This document shows, piece by piece, positions 6,725 through 14,192 of a stretch of DNA of 17,089 bases. Source of the stretch: an uncultured Collinsella sp. (lineage in GTDB: Bacteria; Actinomycetota; Coriobacteriia; Coriobacteriales; Coriobacteriaceae). The notes beneath the pieces were generated by a model. The model saw only the letters and a list, made by a program, of their open reading frames with translations. It did not search any database and was not told the DNA's origin. The stretch covers positions 1 to 17,089 of the forward strand of contig CABQHT010000042.1 of the NCBI GenBank assembly GCA_902464035.1, written 5' to 3'. Within the stretch, counting starts at the first letter, position 1. The number at the start of each line of letters is the position of its first letter. The position numbers and the translations under genes are program-made.

Positions 6725-7735
6725 CTAGATCGAGGTGGAGTCGAGCCAGTTGAGCTTGCACTCGAGAATGCGCTGCTCGCCGGGTTCGCTGCTTCCGTCA
6801 AGTAGGGCGAGCAGCATCTCGGCTGCTTCGCGACCTTCTTGGTCGACGGGCTCGATGATGGTGGAGACGGTCGGTGTGGTGAGATTAGTCCAGTCTTCGC
6901 AGTTGAGTCCCAAAAGGCCGATTTGCTGCGGAAGCAGATGGGCCATTGGCTGGAGGGCCTTGTAGACACGGGGAAGTGCCCACTGATTTTGCACGAAGAT
7001 AAGGGTTCGCTTGGCGGGATTGAACTTGAATTTAAAGTATTCAGTGAGCTCGTTGATTGACGGCTTGTTGTGATCGATGGGAATCGCTTTGTAGAGCTGC
7101 CCGTTCGCTGCCAGCGCCTCGGCATACCCCTGAAAACGCTCCATGCGGGTGCGCATTTCGGTCATGTTGGCGGCAATGGAAAAGAAATCTTCGTAGCCGG
7201 CGTCGAGGAGTGCCTGTGTGGCGTTGTACACGCCGTCGTAAAGGTTGGTTTTGATCCAGCTGGTACCTGGGCTATAGATGGCCGCATCGAAAAAGACGAC
7301 CGGCTTGCCGGCGCGTCTAATGCGGTCATGCACGGCTTTGAAGTTTGCCGTGGGCTGGATGATAAAGCCATCGACGCCCAGCGAGAGCATCTTGTCGACG
7401 TACATGAGCTCGGTCTCGGGGTTAAAGTTGCTCGTGCAAACGACCGTCTGGTAGCCCGCGGGGAGCATGACCTGCTCCATGCCATTGAGAACGAGCCCCG
7501 CCCATTTGTTGGTGTTATCCAAAATGATGATGGCAATGACGTGGGTTTGCTTGCCGGTGAGCGTCTGCGCTTGGGCGTTGGGAACGTATCCGAGTTCCTT
7601 AATGACGCGCGCGATTTTGTTCTGCGTCTTCTCGCTAAGCTTTTCTCGTTTGTCGTTGAGGTAATACGAGACGCTTGCCGTCGAGGTTCCCGCCTCTCGA
7701 GCGACGTCTGCGATCGTAACGCGCTGTTTTGCCAC
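6725..7735 (-). CDS. LacI-family transcriptional regulator of the sugar operon
   Basis: I choose GTG 7735 because GGAAGGAG lies five bases upstream, giving 336 residues; an ATG at 7771 would add 12 residues but has no good site. Residues 6-27 are the LacI helix-turn-helix (V-T-I-A-D-V-A-R-E-A-G-T-S-T-A-S-V-S), followed by the hinge L-G-Y-V-P-N-A-Q-A-Q-T-L. The rest is a periplasmic-binding-protein-like effector domain that ends in a full C-terminus. Such proteins bind a sugar or sugar phosphate and leave or bind a CG-centred palindromic operator. The gene is divergent from the PTS operon across a 415-bp spacer with matching operator-like sites, so it most likely controls that operon and perhaps itself. 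The ligand is unknown. Confidence 0.92.
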   Translation of the reverse strand: MAKQRVTIADVAREAGTSTASVSYYLNDKREKLSEKTQNKIARVIKELGYVPNAQAQTLTGKQTHVIAIIILDNTNKWAGLVLNGMEQVMLPAGYQTVVCTSNFNPETELMYVDKMLSLGVDGFIIQPTANFKAVHDRIRRAGKPVVFFDAAIYSPGTSWIKTNLYDGVYNATQALLDAGYEDFFSIAANMTEMRTRMERFQGYAEALAANGQLYKAIPIDHNKPSINELTEYFKFKFNPAKRTLIFVQNQWALPRVYKALQPMAHLLPQQIGLLGLNCEDWTNLTTPTVSTIIEPVDQEGREAAEMLLALLDGSSEPGEQRILECKLNWLDSTSI

Positions 7736-8150
7736 AGCGACTCCTTCCGACAGATGAGCATTTTCCAACATGATGACTTTGAGTCTTGGTGAAGGATACG
7801 CTTCGGTGAGCGGCTTTTTCCTTTCATATGAGTATGCAACAAATGCGGCATACGGGTGGGGTCGAAATTTGTGACCGGCATGCGCATCTGCCGTCTACCG
7901 AGAAAATCAAATACTTCTTGACTTTTGAAATCGAGGGCAAAATCGCAGGATTCATTTTTGGTTAAACGCATAACTAAATCGCATAACCAACGCTCTGACC
8001 TGCGCGTTTACCGAAATAAGCTGGCATTAAGAAAAACGAGCACCTATATTGTTCTTGTCGAAAAGACAGCAAGTCCAAACGGCAGGGGATGCTCCGGAGG
8101 CCTCCGCAAACGGTGTCTTGCGCACGCAACTCTATGAAAAGAGGGAAGCA
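7736..8150. promoter_or_regulatory. Divergent control region between regulator and PTS operon
   Basis: This 415-bp, AT-richer spacer holds no gene I can support. Besides the operators at 7961-8012 it contains GTATGC-N10-GCATAC (7832-7853), a possible further protein site nearer the regulator gene. A weak -10 (TATATT, 8045-8050) has a poor -35 (CTGGCA, 8020-8025) at 19 bp. A perfect 12-bp palindrome CGGAGGCCTCCG (8095-8106) lies in the probable leader, about 45 nt before the EIIBC start. Confidence 0.5.
7961..8012. promoter_or_regulatory. Cluster of LacI-type operator candidates
   Basis: GTTAAACGCATAAC (7961-7974) is a palindrome of the form GTTA-nn-CG-nn-TAAC with the central CG typical of LacI-family operators. 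Its right half CGCATAAC recurs exactly at 7980-7987 in a weaker palindrome. A related site GGTAAACGCGCA occurs on the minus strand at 8012-8001. TTGGTTA/TAACCAA (7958-7964 and 7984-7990) brackets the first two. They lie 30-80 bp upstream of the candidate -10, so binding could block or loop the promoter. Confidence 0.5.
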
Positions 8151-9623
8151 ATGAAGATCGTAGGCGTTGCCGCCTGTACTGTGGGTATCGCCCACACGTA
8201 TATGGCCCAGAAGGCGATTCAGGATGAATGCGCCGCCCGTGGCATCGAGTGCAAGGTCGAGGCTCAGGGTGGCCTGGGTATCGAGAATGAGCTCACGCAG
8301 GAAGACGTGGACTCCGCCGACCTGGTCCTGGAGTCCGTCGACGTGGGTGTCGAGAACGAGGACCGTTTTGAGCAGAAGATGGCCGAGGGCAAGTTCCTGA
8401 AGGTCGGCACCTCGGATGTAATCGCCGATCCGGTAAAGATCATCGACCAGGCCATTGAGATCATCAAGGCGACGGGTGGCGCCGTTGACGCGCCCAAGGC
8501 CGAGGCCAAGGCAGAGAAGAAGGCCGTCTCCGCTGCCCCGCAGGCCCCGACACCGGCGTCCAAGCAGTCTATCTTTGCCGATCCTGGCAAGACGCTGCTC
8601 AATGCATTCAATACCGGCGTTTCCTATTTTATCCCCATCGTCGTTATCGGCGGCGTGTTTCTTGCCTTCTCGCTGGCATCCGGTACCGCCGGCGCCAACG
8701 GCATGGAGGTTACGAACCCGCTGATGGTGAGCCTTAACACCATCGGCATGGCCGGCATCTCCATGATGATCCCGGTGCTTGCGGCATACATCTCCTACTC
8801 GATGGCCGGCAAGCCCGCGCTCGCCCCCGGTTTTGTCCTGGGCTACCTGGTCAACAACGCAGTCGTTACCCCTAACGGCAACAGCGTTTCGACCGGCTTC
8901 TTGGGCGCCATGATCATGGCGGTCATCTGCGGCTACTTTGTCCGCTGGATGAAGACCTGGAAGGTCAACAACACCATCCAGACCATCATGCCCATCCTGA
9001 TCATCCCGATTCTGACCTCGCTTGTCCTGGGCATGGCCTATATCTACATCCTGGCCACGCCGCTTGGCTTTGTGATGGACTGGCTCACCGGCGTGCTCGG
9101 CAGCCTGCAGGGCGGTTCCGCAGTTGTCCTGGGTCTGGTCATTGGCGTTATGACCGCCTTCGATATGGGTGGCCCCATCAACAAGACCGCCTCGACCTTC
9201 ACCATGGCCATCATGGCCTCCGGCATCTATGGCCCCAACGGCATGTTCCGCGTCGCCGTCGCCATTCCCCCGATTGCCTGCGGCCTTGCTGCGCTCATCG
9301 CCAAGAACAAGTTCGATGACGCCGATCGCCAGATGGGTATCTCCGCACTGTTCATGGGCTGCATCGGCATTACCGAGGGCGCTATCCCCTTCGCGGTCAA
9401 GGACCTTGGCCACACCCTGCCCGGCATCTGCATCGGCTCTGCCGTGGGCGCGGCGCTCGCCGCCTTCCAGGGTATCGACTGCTACGTCCCGCACGGTGGC
9501 TTTATCGTCGCCCTTGCCACCAACAACGTCGCGCTGTTCTGCCTGGACATCGTGATTGGCGCCGTGGTCGCCGCTGCAATCCTGATTGCCATGAAGCCCA
9601 CGCTCGACAAGCAGGCCAAGTAA
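8151..9623 (+). CDS. PTS fructose-family EIIBC component
   Basis: This 490-residue membrane permease and phosphotransferase starts at ATG 8151 behind GAGGGA (8141-8146). The EIIB domain covers about residues 1-105 with the phospho-cysteine C9 in A-C-T-V-G-I-A-H-T; fructose EIIBs usually have A-C-P-T-G-I-A-H-T. An Ala/Lys/Pro-rich linker spans about residues 110-145. The EIIC domain then has many hydrophobic segments and the family hallmarks F-D-M-G-G-P-I-N-K and G-I-T-E-G-A-I-P-F-A. It takes phosphate from the separate EIIA encoded at the operon's end and delivers a ketose phosphate to the cytoplasm. EI and HPr must come from elsewhere. The substrate is likely ketose-like from family membership, but fructose itself is not proven. 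Confidence 0.93.
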   Translation: MKIVGVAACTVGIAHTYMAQKAIQDECAARGIECKVEAQGGLGIENELTQEDVDSADLVLESVDVGVENEDRFEQKMAEGKFLKVGTSDVIADPVKIIDQAIEIIKATGGAVDAPKAEAKAEKKAVSAAPQAPTPASKQSIFADPGKTLLNAFNTGVSYFIPIVVIGGVFLAFSLASGTAGANGMEVTNPLMVSLNTIGMAGISMMIPVLAAYISYSMAGKPALAPGFVLGYLVNNAVVTPNGNSVSTGFLGAMIMAVICGYFVRWMKTWKVNNTIQTIMPILIIPILTSLVLGMAYIYILATPLGFVMDWLTGVLGSLQGGSAVVLGLVIGVMTAFDMGGPINKTASTFTMAIMASGIYGPNGMFRVAVAIPPIACGLAALIAKNKFDDADRQMGISALFMGCIGITEGAIPFAVKDLGHTLPGICIGSAVGAALAAFQGIDCYVPHGGFIVALATNNVALFCLDIVIGAVVAAAILIAMKPTLDKQAK

Positions 9624-9637
9624 ACCTTTAAGGACTC

Positions 9638-9698
9638 CGGTTGTGCGGAGGGATGGATTTGACTCCGCACAACCGCCCCTACACAACAAAATCCATCC
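9638..9698 (+). ncRNA. Possible H-type pseudoknot between EIIBC and GatZ-like genes
   Basis: CGGTTGTGCGGAG (9638-9650) pairs perfectly with CTCCGCACAACCG (9663-9675). Ten bases of its 12-nt loop, GGATGGATTT (9651-9660), are exactly complementary to AAATCCATCC (9689-9698) downstream. Loop-to-downstream pairing is the geometry of an H-type pseudoknot. There is no T-run, so it does not look like a simple terminator. It starts 15 nt after the EIIBC stop and ends about 70 nt before the next start. Formation in RNA is inference. Confidence 0.5.
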
Positions 9699-9767
9699 GT
9701 ACTGATAGGGCCCACATCTGGGTCCCAGGGAACTTTTGTCAAAAATCCTCTGGAGAAGGAGAACAAA

Positions 9768-11042
9768 ATGTCCAACCTCACCATCCGCCAGGCCGTTCAG
9801 GGCATGCTCAAACTGCAGGATAGCGGCGATCACGCAACCATGGTCGGCATTGGCCCCATGAGCCCCAACCTGATTCAGGCCGTGTTCGAGCTTGCCAAGG
9901 ACGAGGATTTCCCGCCCATGTTTATCGCCAGCCGCAACCAGGTCGATATGGACGAGATGGGCGCCGGCTACGTCAACGGTTGGGACCAGACGCGCTTTGC
10001 CGCCGACATCAAGAAGGTTGCCGACGAGGTGGGTTACACCGGTCCGTACTACCTGTGCCGCGATCACGGCGGTCCGTGGCAGCGCGACGAGGAGCGTAAC
10101 GCCCACCTGCCCGAGGACGAGGCCATGGAGCTCGCCCGCAAGTCCTTCGTCGCCGACATGGAGGCAGGCTTTGACCTGCTGATGGTCGACCCCACCAAGG
10201 ACCCCTATCAGATCGGCAAGGTTATTCCGCTCGACGTGGTGCTTCGCCGCACAATCGATCTTATCGACTACCTTGAGCAGTACCGTCGCGAGCATAACCT
10301 GCCCGAGGTTGCCTATGAGGTCGGTACCGAGGAGACCAATGGCGGCCTGACCTCCACCGACAAGTACGAGGAGTTCATTTCTCAGCTGCAGCCCGAGCTC
10401 GAGAAGCGCGGCTGCCCCATGCCCACCTTTATCGTCGGCCAGACCGGTACGCTCACCCGCTGGACCGAGCAGGTCGGTCATTACAACTTTAAGAATGCCC
10501 GCGAGCTCGCCGACATGGCCAAGCGCTACGGTGTGGGCCTGAAGGAGCACAACGCCGACTATCTGGATGACGCGACGCTGCTCGAGCACATCCCGGCTCA
10601 CGTGACGGCCTCCAATGTCGCCCCTCAGTACGGCACCGAGGAGACCCGCGCTTACCTCAAGCTCTGCGCTACCGAGCAGATCCTGGTCGACAACGGCCTG
10701 TGCGACGATCCCTCCGACCTGTATCACACGCTGCTGGTCAAGGCTATCAAGACCGAGCGCTGGCGCAAGTGGATGACCGGCGATGACGTTAACCTGCAGG
10801 TTGATGACATCCTGGCAGACGACGAGCTCAGCCTGAAGATTCTGGATGTCTCCGGTCACTACGCCTTCAACGACCCCGAGGTCAAGGAGCAGGTCGAGAA
10901 GCTCTACCGCAACCTCGCTGCCCAGGACATCGACGGCAAGCGCTTTGTGATCGAGCACATCAAGCGCCCGATCAAGCAGTACGTCGTCGGTCTTAACCTC
11001 AAGGGCGTCACGAGCCGCATCGAGAAGGCTCTCGAGGACTAA
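9768..11042 (+). CDS. GatZ/KbaZ-like tagatose-bisphosphate aldolase-subunit family protein
   Basis: This 424-residue protein starts at ATG 9768 behind AAGGAG. It matches the GatZ/KbaZ family in length and in recognisable blocks: F-I-A-S-R-N-Q-V-D near residue 50, C-R-D-H-G-G-P-W near 100, Y-E-V-G-T-E-E-T-N-G-G in the middle, and G-L-K-E-H-N-A-D-Y-L later. Classic GatZ and KbaZ help the catalytic class II aldolases GatY and KbaY cleave tagatose 1,6-bisphosphate. No such partner is encoded here. From memory, some family members act alone as ketose-6-phosphate 4-epimerases, which would suit a PTS operon whose next genes are transaldolase and transketolase. Function is therefore either an unpaired aldolase subunit or a sugar-phosphate epimerase; family assignment is solid, reaction is not. 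Confidence 0.82.
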   Translation: MSNLTIRQAVQGMLKLQDSGDHATMVGIGPMSPNLIQAVFELAKDEDFPPMFIASRNQVDMDEMGAGYVNGWDQTRFAADIKKVADEVGYTGPYYLCRDHGGPWQRDEERNAHLPEDEAMELARKSFVADMEAGFDLLMVDPTKDPYQIGKVIPLDVVLRRTIDLIDYLEQYRREHNLPEVAYEVGTEETNGGLTSTDKYEEFISQLQPELEKRGCPMPTFIVGQTGTLTRWTEQVGHYNFKNARELADMAKRYGVGLKEHNADYLDDATLLEHIPAHVTASNVAPQYGTEETRAYLKLCATEQILVDNGLCDDPSDLYHTLLVKAIKTERWRKWMTGDDVNLQVDDILADDELSLKILDVSGHYAFNDPEVKEQVEKLYRNLAAQDIDGKRFVIEHIKRPIKQYVVGLNLKGVTSRIEKALED

Positions 11043-11061
11043 GTAGCTTTTCCTACACGAC

Positions 11062-11097
11062 GCCGGGCCTGGGGCATGTCCCAGCCGCAGGCCCGGC
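11062..11097 (+). repeat. Hairpin just before the internal terminator
   Basis: GCCGGGCCTG (11062-11071) pairs exactly with CAGGCCCGGC (11088-11097). It sits directly upstream of the terminator hairpin at 11101 and may protect the 3' end of the EIIBC/GatZ-like message. Confidence 0.7.
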
Positions 11098-11100
11098 ACA

Positions 11101-11135
11101 TAGGACAAAGGGACATCCCCTTTGTCCTATTTTTT
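11101..11135 (+). terminator. Intrinsic terminator inside the sugar operon
   Basis: TAGGACAAAGGG (11101-11112) pairs perfectly with CCCTTTGTCCTA (11118-11129) around a 5-nt loop, followed by six Ts (11130-11135). It ends 32 bp before the transaldolase start, leaving little room for a new promoter. Downstream genes must rely on read-through, antitermination or a promoter hidden upstream. Confidence 0.88.
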
Positions 11136-11167
11136 GAGTTTTGGATTCCTTCGAAGGAGTTTGCACC

Positions 11168-11851
11168 ATGAAGTTCTTTATCGATACCGCCAATCTGGAC
11201 GAGATTGCCGAGGCCAAGAGCTGGGGCTGCCTGGCCGGTGTTACCACCAACCCGTCCCTGTACGCCAAGACCGGCGGCAAGCTTGCCGACTTTGAGCCGC
11301 ATATGCTCAAGATTGCCGAGCTCTGCGAGGGCCTGCCCGTGTCCGCCGAGTCTACCGCGACCACTGCCGAGGGTATGATCGAGGAGGGCAAGCGCCTTGC
11401 CGCCCTCGCCCCCAACATCGTGGTCAAGCTTCCCGTGTGCGAGGCCGGCCTTGCCGCCTGCCGTGCGCTGGCCGATGCTGGCGTGCGCGTCAACATGACG
11501 CTCGTCTTCTCGCCGACGCAGGCCCTTATGGCCGCCAACGCCGGTGCTCGCTACATCAGCCCGTTTGTCGGTCGTTTCGACGACATCGCCGAGGACGGTA
11601 TCTCGCAGCTCGACAACGTCGTGACCTGCATTAAGAACTACGACTGGACGGGCAAGAACGTCGACGACACCGTCGAGATCATCACCGCCTCGGTTCGTAC
11701 GCCCAACCACGTAACCCAGGCCGCGCTGCTTGGCGCCGATATCGCGACCGTGCCCATGGCAGCCCTTAAGAAGTGCCTGCACCATCCGCTGACCGATCAG
11801 GGCCTTGCCTCGTTCGAGGCCGACTGGCAGAAGGTTGTCGCTCAGGCTTAA
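11168..11851 (+). CDS. Transaldolase of the small FSA/TalC (MipB) family
   Basis: This 227-residue alpha/beta-barrel enzyme starts at ATG 11168 behind AAGGAG (11154-11159). The Schiff-base lysine is K87 in V-V-K-L-P. Two family positions separate fructose-6-phosphate aldolases (Gln and Tyr) from true transaldolases (Glu and Phe); here they are E61 (V-S-A-E-S-T-A) and F133 (S-P-F-V-G-R), so I favour transaldolase activity: transfer of dihydroxyacetone from fructose 6-phosphate or sedoheptulose 7-phosphate. N-M-T-L-V-F-S-P-T-Q-A-L is the typical downstream block. The Shine-Dalgarno lies inside a TCCTTCGAAGGA palindrome that could limit translation. The split transketolase genes follow, which supports a combined sugar-phosphate interconversion role. 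Confidence 0.93.
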   Translation: MKFFIDTANLDEIAEAKSWGCLAGVTTNPSLYAKTGGKLADFEPHMLKIAELCEGLPVSAESTATTAEGMIEEGKRLAALAPNIVVKLPVCEAGLAACRALADAGVRVNMTLVFSPTQALMAANAGARYISPFVGRFDDIAEDGISQLDNVVTCIKNYDWTGKNVDDTVEIITASVRTPNHVTQAALLGADIATVPMAALKKCLHHPLTDQGLASFEADWQKVVAQA

Positions 11852-11862
11852 CGAGTGGATTG

Positions 11863-11891
11863 CCCCGGCATCGTGTCATCCGGTGCCGGGG
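11863..11891 (+). repeat. Hairpin between transaldolase and transketolase genes
   Basis: CCCCGGCA (11863-11870) pairs exactly with TGCCGGGG (11884-11891) around a 13-nt loop, followed by TTGTTCTC. The weak T content makes it an attenuator or mRNA-processing hairpin rather than a clear terminator. Confidence 0.6.
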
Positions 11892-11914
11892 TTGTTCTCA
11901 AGAGAGGAATTCGT

Positions 11915-12745
11915 ATGACCAACCAGGAGCTGGCGAAGGTCGCCAATGAGGTCAGGAAGGGTGTCGTGACTGCGGTTCACGCGGCCAAGTCGGGACACCC
12001 GGGTGGATCGCTCGGTGCTGCCGACATCATGACGTATCTGTACTTTGAGGAAATGAATATCGATCCTGCCGACCCTCACAAGGCCGATCGCGATCGCTTT
12101 GTGCTCTCCAAGGGTCACGCGGCGCCGGGCCTGTATTCGGTGTTGGCAAATCGCGGCTATTTTCCCGTCGAAGAGCTCGAGACGCTCCGCCATATTGGCA
12201 GCCGACTGCAGGGCCATCCCAACATGAACGACGCCCCTGGCATCGATATGTCCACCGGATCGCTCGGTCAGGGCATCTCTGCTGCAGTTGGAATGGCGCT
12301 TGCCGCTAAGCACTGGGGCGACGGCTACCGTGTCTACACGTTGCTGGGCGACGGTGAGTGCGAGGAAGGCCAGGTGTGGGAGGCGGCCATGTTCGCCGGC
12401 AACCATGCACTCGACAATCTTGTTGCCGTCGTCGACCACAACGGCTTGCAGATTGACGGCACGATCGATGAAGTCAACTCGGCCATGCCGCTCGCTGACA
12501 AGTTCCGCGCCTTTAAGTGGCATGTGATCGAGCTCGCCGACGGTAACGACATGGCGCAGATTGAGGCGGCTTTCGCTGAGGCTCGTGAGGTGACCGGCGT
12601 GCCCGTCGCTATCATCGCCGAGACGGTGAAGGGCAAAGGCGTCTCCTTTATGGAGAACCAGGTTGGCTGGCATGGCAAGGCGCCCAATGACGAGCAGTTT
12701 GAGCAGGCCATGGCCGAGCTCGCGGCAGCAGGAGAGGAGCTCTAA
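11915..12745 (+). CDS. Transketolase, N-terminal (thiamine diphosphate-binding) subunit
   Basis: This 276-residue subunit starts at ATG 11915 behind GAGAGGA (11902-11908). It is the first half of a split transketolase: S-G-H-P-G-G-S (26-32), L-S-K-G-H-A-A-P (65-71), G-S-L-G-Q-G (115-120), and the diphosphate/metal motif G145-D-G-E-C-E-E-G with N176 closing it. Transketolase moves two-carbon ketol units between sugar phosphates. The stop overlaps the start of the next subunit by one base (TAATG), so the two halves are translationally coupled and should form one enzyme. Split forms are common in anaerobes. Sitting inside a LacI/PTS operon suggests a pathway-specific copy rather than the housekeeping one, though I cannot see whether another exists. 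Confidence 0.95.
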   Translation: MTNQELAKVANEVRKGVVTAVHAAKSGHPGGSLGAADIMTYLYFEEMNIDPADPHKADRDRFVLSKGHAAPGLYSVLANRGYFPVEELETLRHIGSRLQGHPNMNDAPGIDMSTGSLGQGISAAVGMALAAKHWGDGYRVYTLLGDGECEEGQVWEAAMFAGNHALDNLVAVVDHNGLQIDGTIDEVNSAMPLADKFRAFKWHVIELADGNDMAQIEAAFAEAREVTGVPVAIIAETVKGKGVSFMENQVGWHGKAPNDEQFEQAMAELAAAGEEL

Positions 12746-13683
12746 TGGCAGACGTCAAAAAAGTCGCCACGCGCGTAAGCTACGGCGAGGCGCTCGTCGA
12801 GCTGGGCAATGAGCACGATGACTTTGTAGTGCTCGATGCCGACCTGGCAGCCGCTACGCAGACGGGTAAGTTTAAGGCTGCTCATGCTGAGCGCTTTTAC
12901 GATGCCGGCATCGCCGAGAGCAACCTGATGGGTCTTGCCGCCGGCATCGCGACCACGGGCCGCGTTGCTTTTGCGAGCACCTTTGCGATGTTTGCCGCCG
13001 GTCGCGCCTACGAGCAGGTCCGCAATTCCATTGGCTACCCGCACCTCAACGTCAAGATTGGCGCTACCCATGCCGGCATTTCGGTGGGCGAGGACGGCGC
13101 CACGCACCAGTGCTGCGAGGATATCGCGCTCATGCGCACGATTCCGGGCATGACGGTGGTCGTTCCCGCCGATGACGTCGAGGCTCGCGCTTGCGTGCGC
13201 GCCGCCTATGAGCTTGAGGGCCCGGTTTACATGCGCTTCGGCCGCCTGGCAACACCGGTCATTAACGATTACGAGGACTATGAGTTCAAGATTGGTCGCG
13301 GCGTGGTCGTGCGCGAGGGGTCCGATGTGACCATCATCGCTTGTGGCCTTATGGTCGCCGAGGCGCTTGAGGCTGCCGAGGCGCTCGCTGCCGATGGCAT
13401 CGATGCCGAGGTCATCAACATGCATACGATCAAGCCGCTCGACGAGCGTCTGGTGGTTGCCAGCGCCAAGAAGACCGGCCGTGTGGTCACCGCAGAGGAG
13501 CATTCGATTGTCGGCGGTCTTGGCGAGGCCGTTGCCTCGGTGCTCACAGAGCAGCACCCGGTGCCCATGCGCCGCGTCGGCGTGCGCGATGTGTACGGCG
13601 AGTCCGGTCCTGCGGTCGACTTGCTGCATAAGTACGGTTTGGACGCCGACGGCATCGAAGCCGCGGTCAGGTCCGTGTTGTAG
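12745..13683 (+). CDS. Transketolase, C-terminal (pyrimidine-binding and C-terminal domain) subunit
   Basis: This 312-residue partner of the preceding subunit begins at ATG 12745, which shares a base with the upstream stop; GGAGAGGAG lies just upstream. The pyrimidine domain covers about residues 8-170 with the cofactor-activating glutamate E58 in G-I-A-E-S-N-L-M-G-L-A-A-G, followed by F-A-S-T-F-A-M-F and the loop H-A-G-I-S-V-G-E-D-G-A-T-H-Q. The C-terminal domain follows with V-I-N-M-H-T-I-K-P-L-D and E-E-H-S-I-V-G-G-L-G. Both halves look complete, with no frameshift. Confidence 0.95.
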   Translation: MADVKKVATRVSYGEALVELGNEHDDFVVLDADLAAATQTGKFKAAHAERFYDAGIAESNLMGLAAGIATTGRVAFASTFAMFAAGRAYEQVRNSIGYPHLNVKIGATHAGISVGEDGATHQCCEDIALMRTIPGMTVVVPADDVEARACVRAAYELEGPVYMRFGRLATPVINDYEDYEFKIGRGVVVREGSDVTIIACGLMVAEALEAAEALAADGIDAEVINMHTIKPLDERLVVASAKKTGRVVTAEEHSIVGGLGEAVASVLTEQHPVPMRRVGVRDVYGESGPAVDLLHKYGLDADGIEAAVRSVL

Positions 13684-13695
13684 GGAGGGCTTTCC

Positions 13696-14148
13696 ATGGG
13701 ATTTGTATCTGCCAACCAAGTGACGATTGGCCACGCCGCCGCCTCGCGCGAGGACGCGTTGCATTATCTGTCTGAGCAGGCTGTTGAGCTCGGTTTTGCC
13801 GATGACGCATCTGCTGTAGAGGCGGCTTTTATTGCTCGCGAAAACGAGGCCGAGACTGGCCTTGTCGTCGGGTTTGCTGTTCCGCATGCCAAGAGTGACG
13901 CGATCCATACGCCGGGCGTTGCCGTGCTCAAGCTGGCCGAGCCCGTCGAGTGGCCGAGCTTTGACGGCGTGCCCGTCGATGTCGCGCTTGCGCTGTACGT
14001 GCCCGCCGGCGAAGCTGGAACCACGCATCTACGCCTGCTTTCAAAGGCTGCCGTGATGCTGATGGACGCCGGCTTCCGCGACAAGGTGCGCGCGAGCACC
14101 GATCCCGTCGAGATCGCGGAGCTTATTAACGCCGGGCTCGAGGGTTAG
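13696..14148 (+). CDS. PTS fructose-family EIIA component
   Basis: This 150-residue cytoplasmic phosphocarrier starts at ATG 13696 behind AGGGAGGG, 12 bp after the transketolase stop. The phospho-accepting histidine is H64 in G-F-A-V-P-H-A-K-S, and the family blocks V-A-V-L-K-L and L-A-L-Y-V-P-A follow; the whole domain is present. It should take phosphate from HPr and pass it to C9 of the EIIBC encoded four genes upstream, since no other EII is visible. Placing EIIA last, separated from EIIBC by the enzymes and by an internal terminator, would let its supply be set independently. It is the final gene of the operon. Confidence 0.93.
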   Translation: MGFVSANQVTIGHAAASREDALHYLSEQAVELGFADDASAVEAAFIARENEAETGLVVGFAVPHAKSDAIHTPGVAVLKLAEPVEWPSFDGVPVDVALALYVPAGEAGTTHLRLLSKAAVMLMDAGFRDKVRASTDPVEIAELINAGLEG

Positions 14149-14192
14149 GCGTAACCTGCCCGCTCAATCAATTGATCCTTCTCCAAGGAAAA

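Noticed and set aside
7974..11108. 1044-codon open frame antisense to the EIIBC and GatZ-like genes
   Set aside because: It is antisense to two well-supported genes, has biased shadow composition, and no start signal or family match.
11168..11851. Fructose-6-phosphate aldolase rather than transaldolase
   Set aside because: E61 and F133 are the transaldolase-type residues; aldolases of this family usually carry Gln and Tyr there. This is not excluded, only less likely.
12742..14028. 428-codon open frame antisense to the transketolase C subunit and EIIA
   Set aside because: It is a shadow frame of two clearly recognised proteins.
8151..14148. Sulfoquinovose (sulfo-TAL or sulfo-TK) pathway
   Set aside because: Transaldolase and split transketolase fit superficially, but there is no sulfoquinovosidase, isomerase, sulfolactaldehyde enzyme or sulfonate exporter, and uptake is by a fructose-type PTS.
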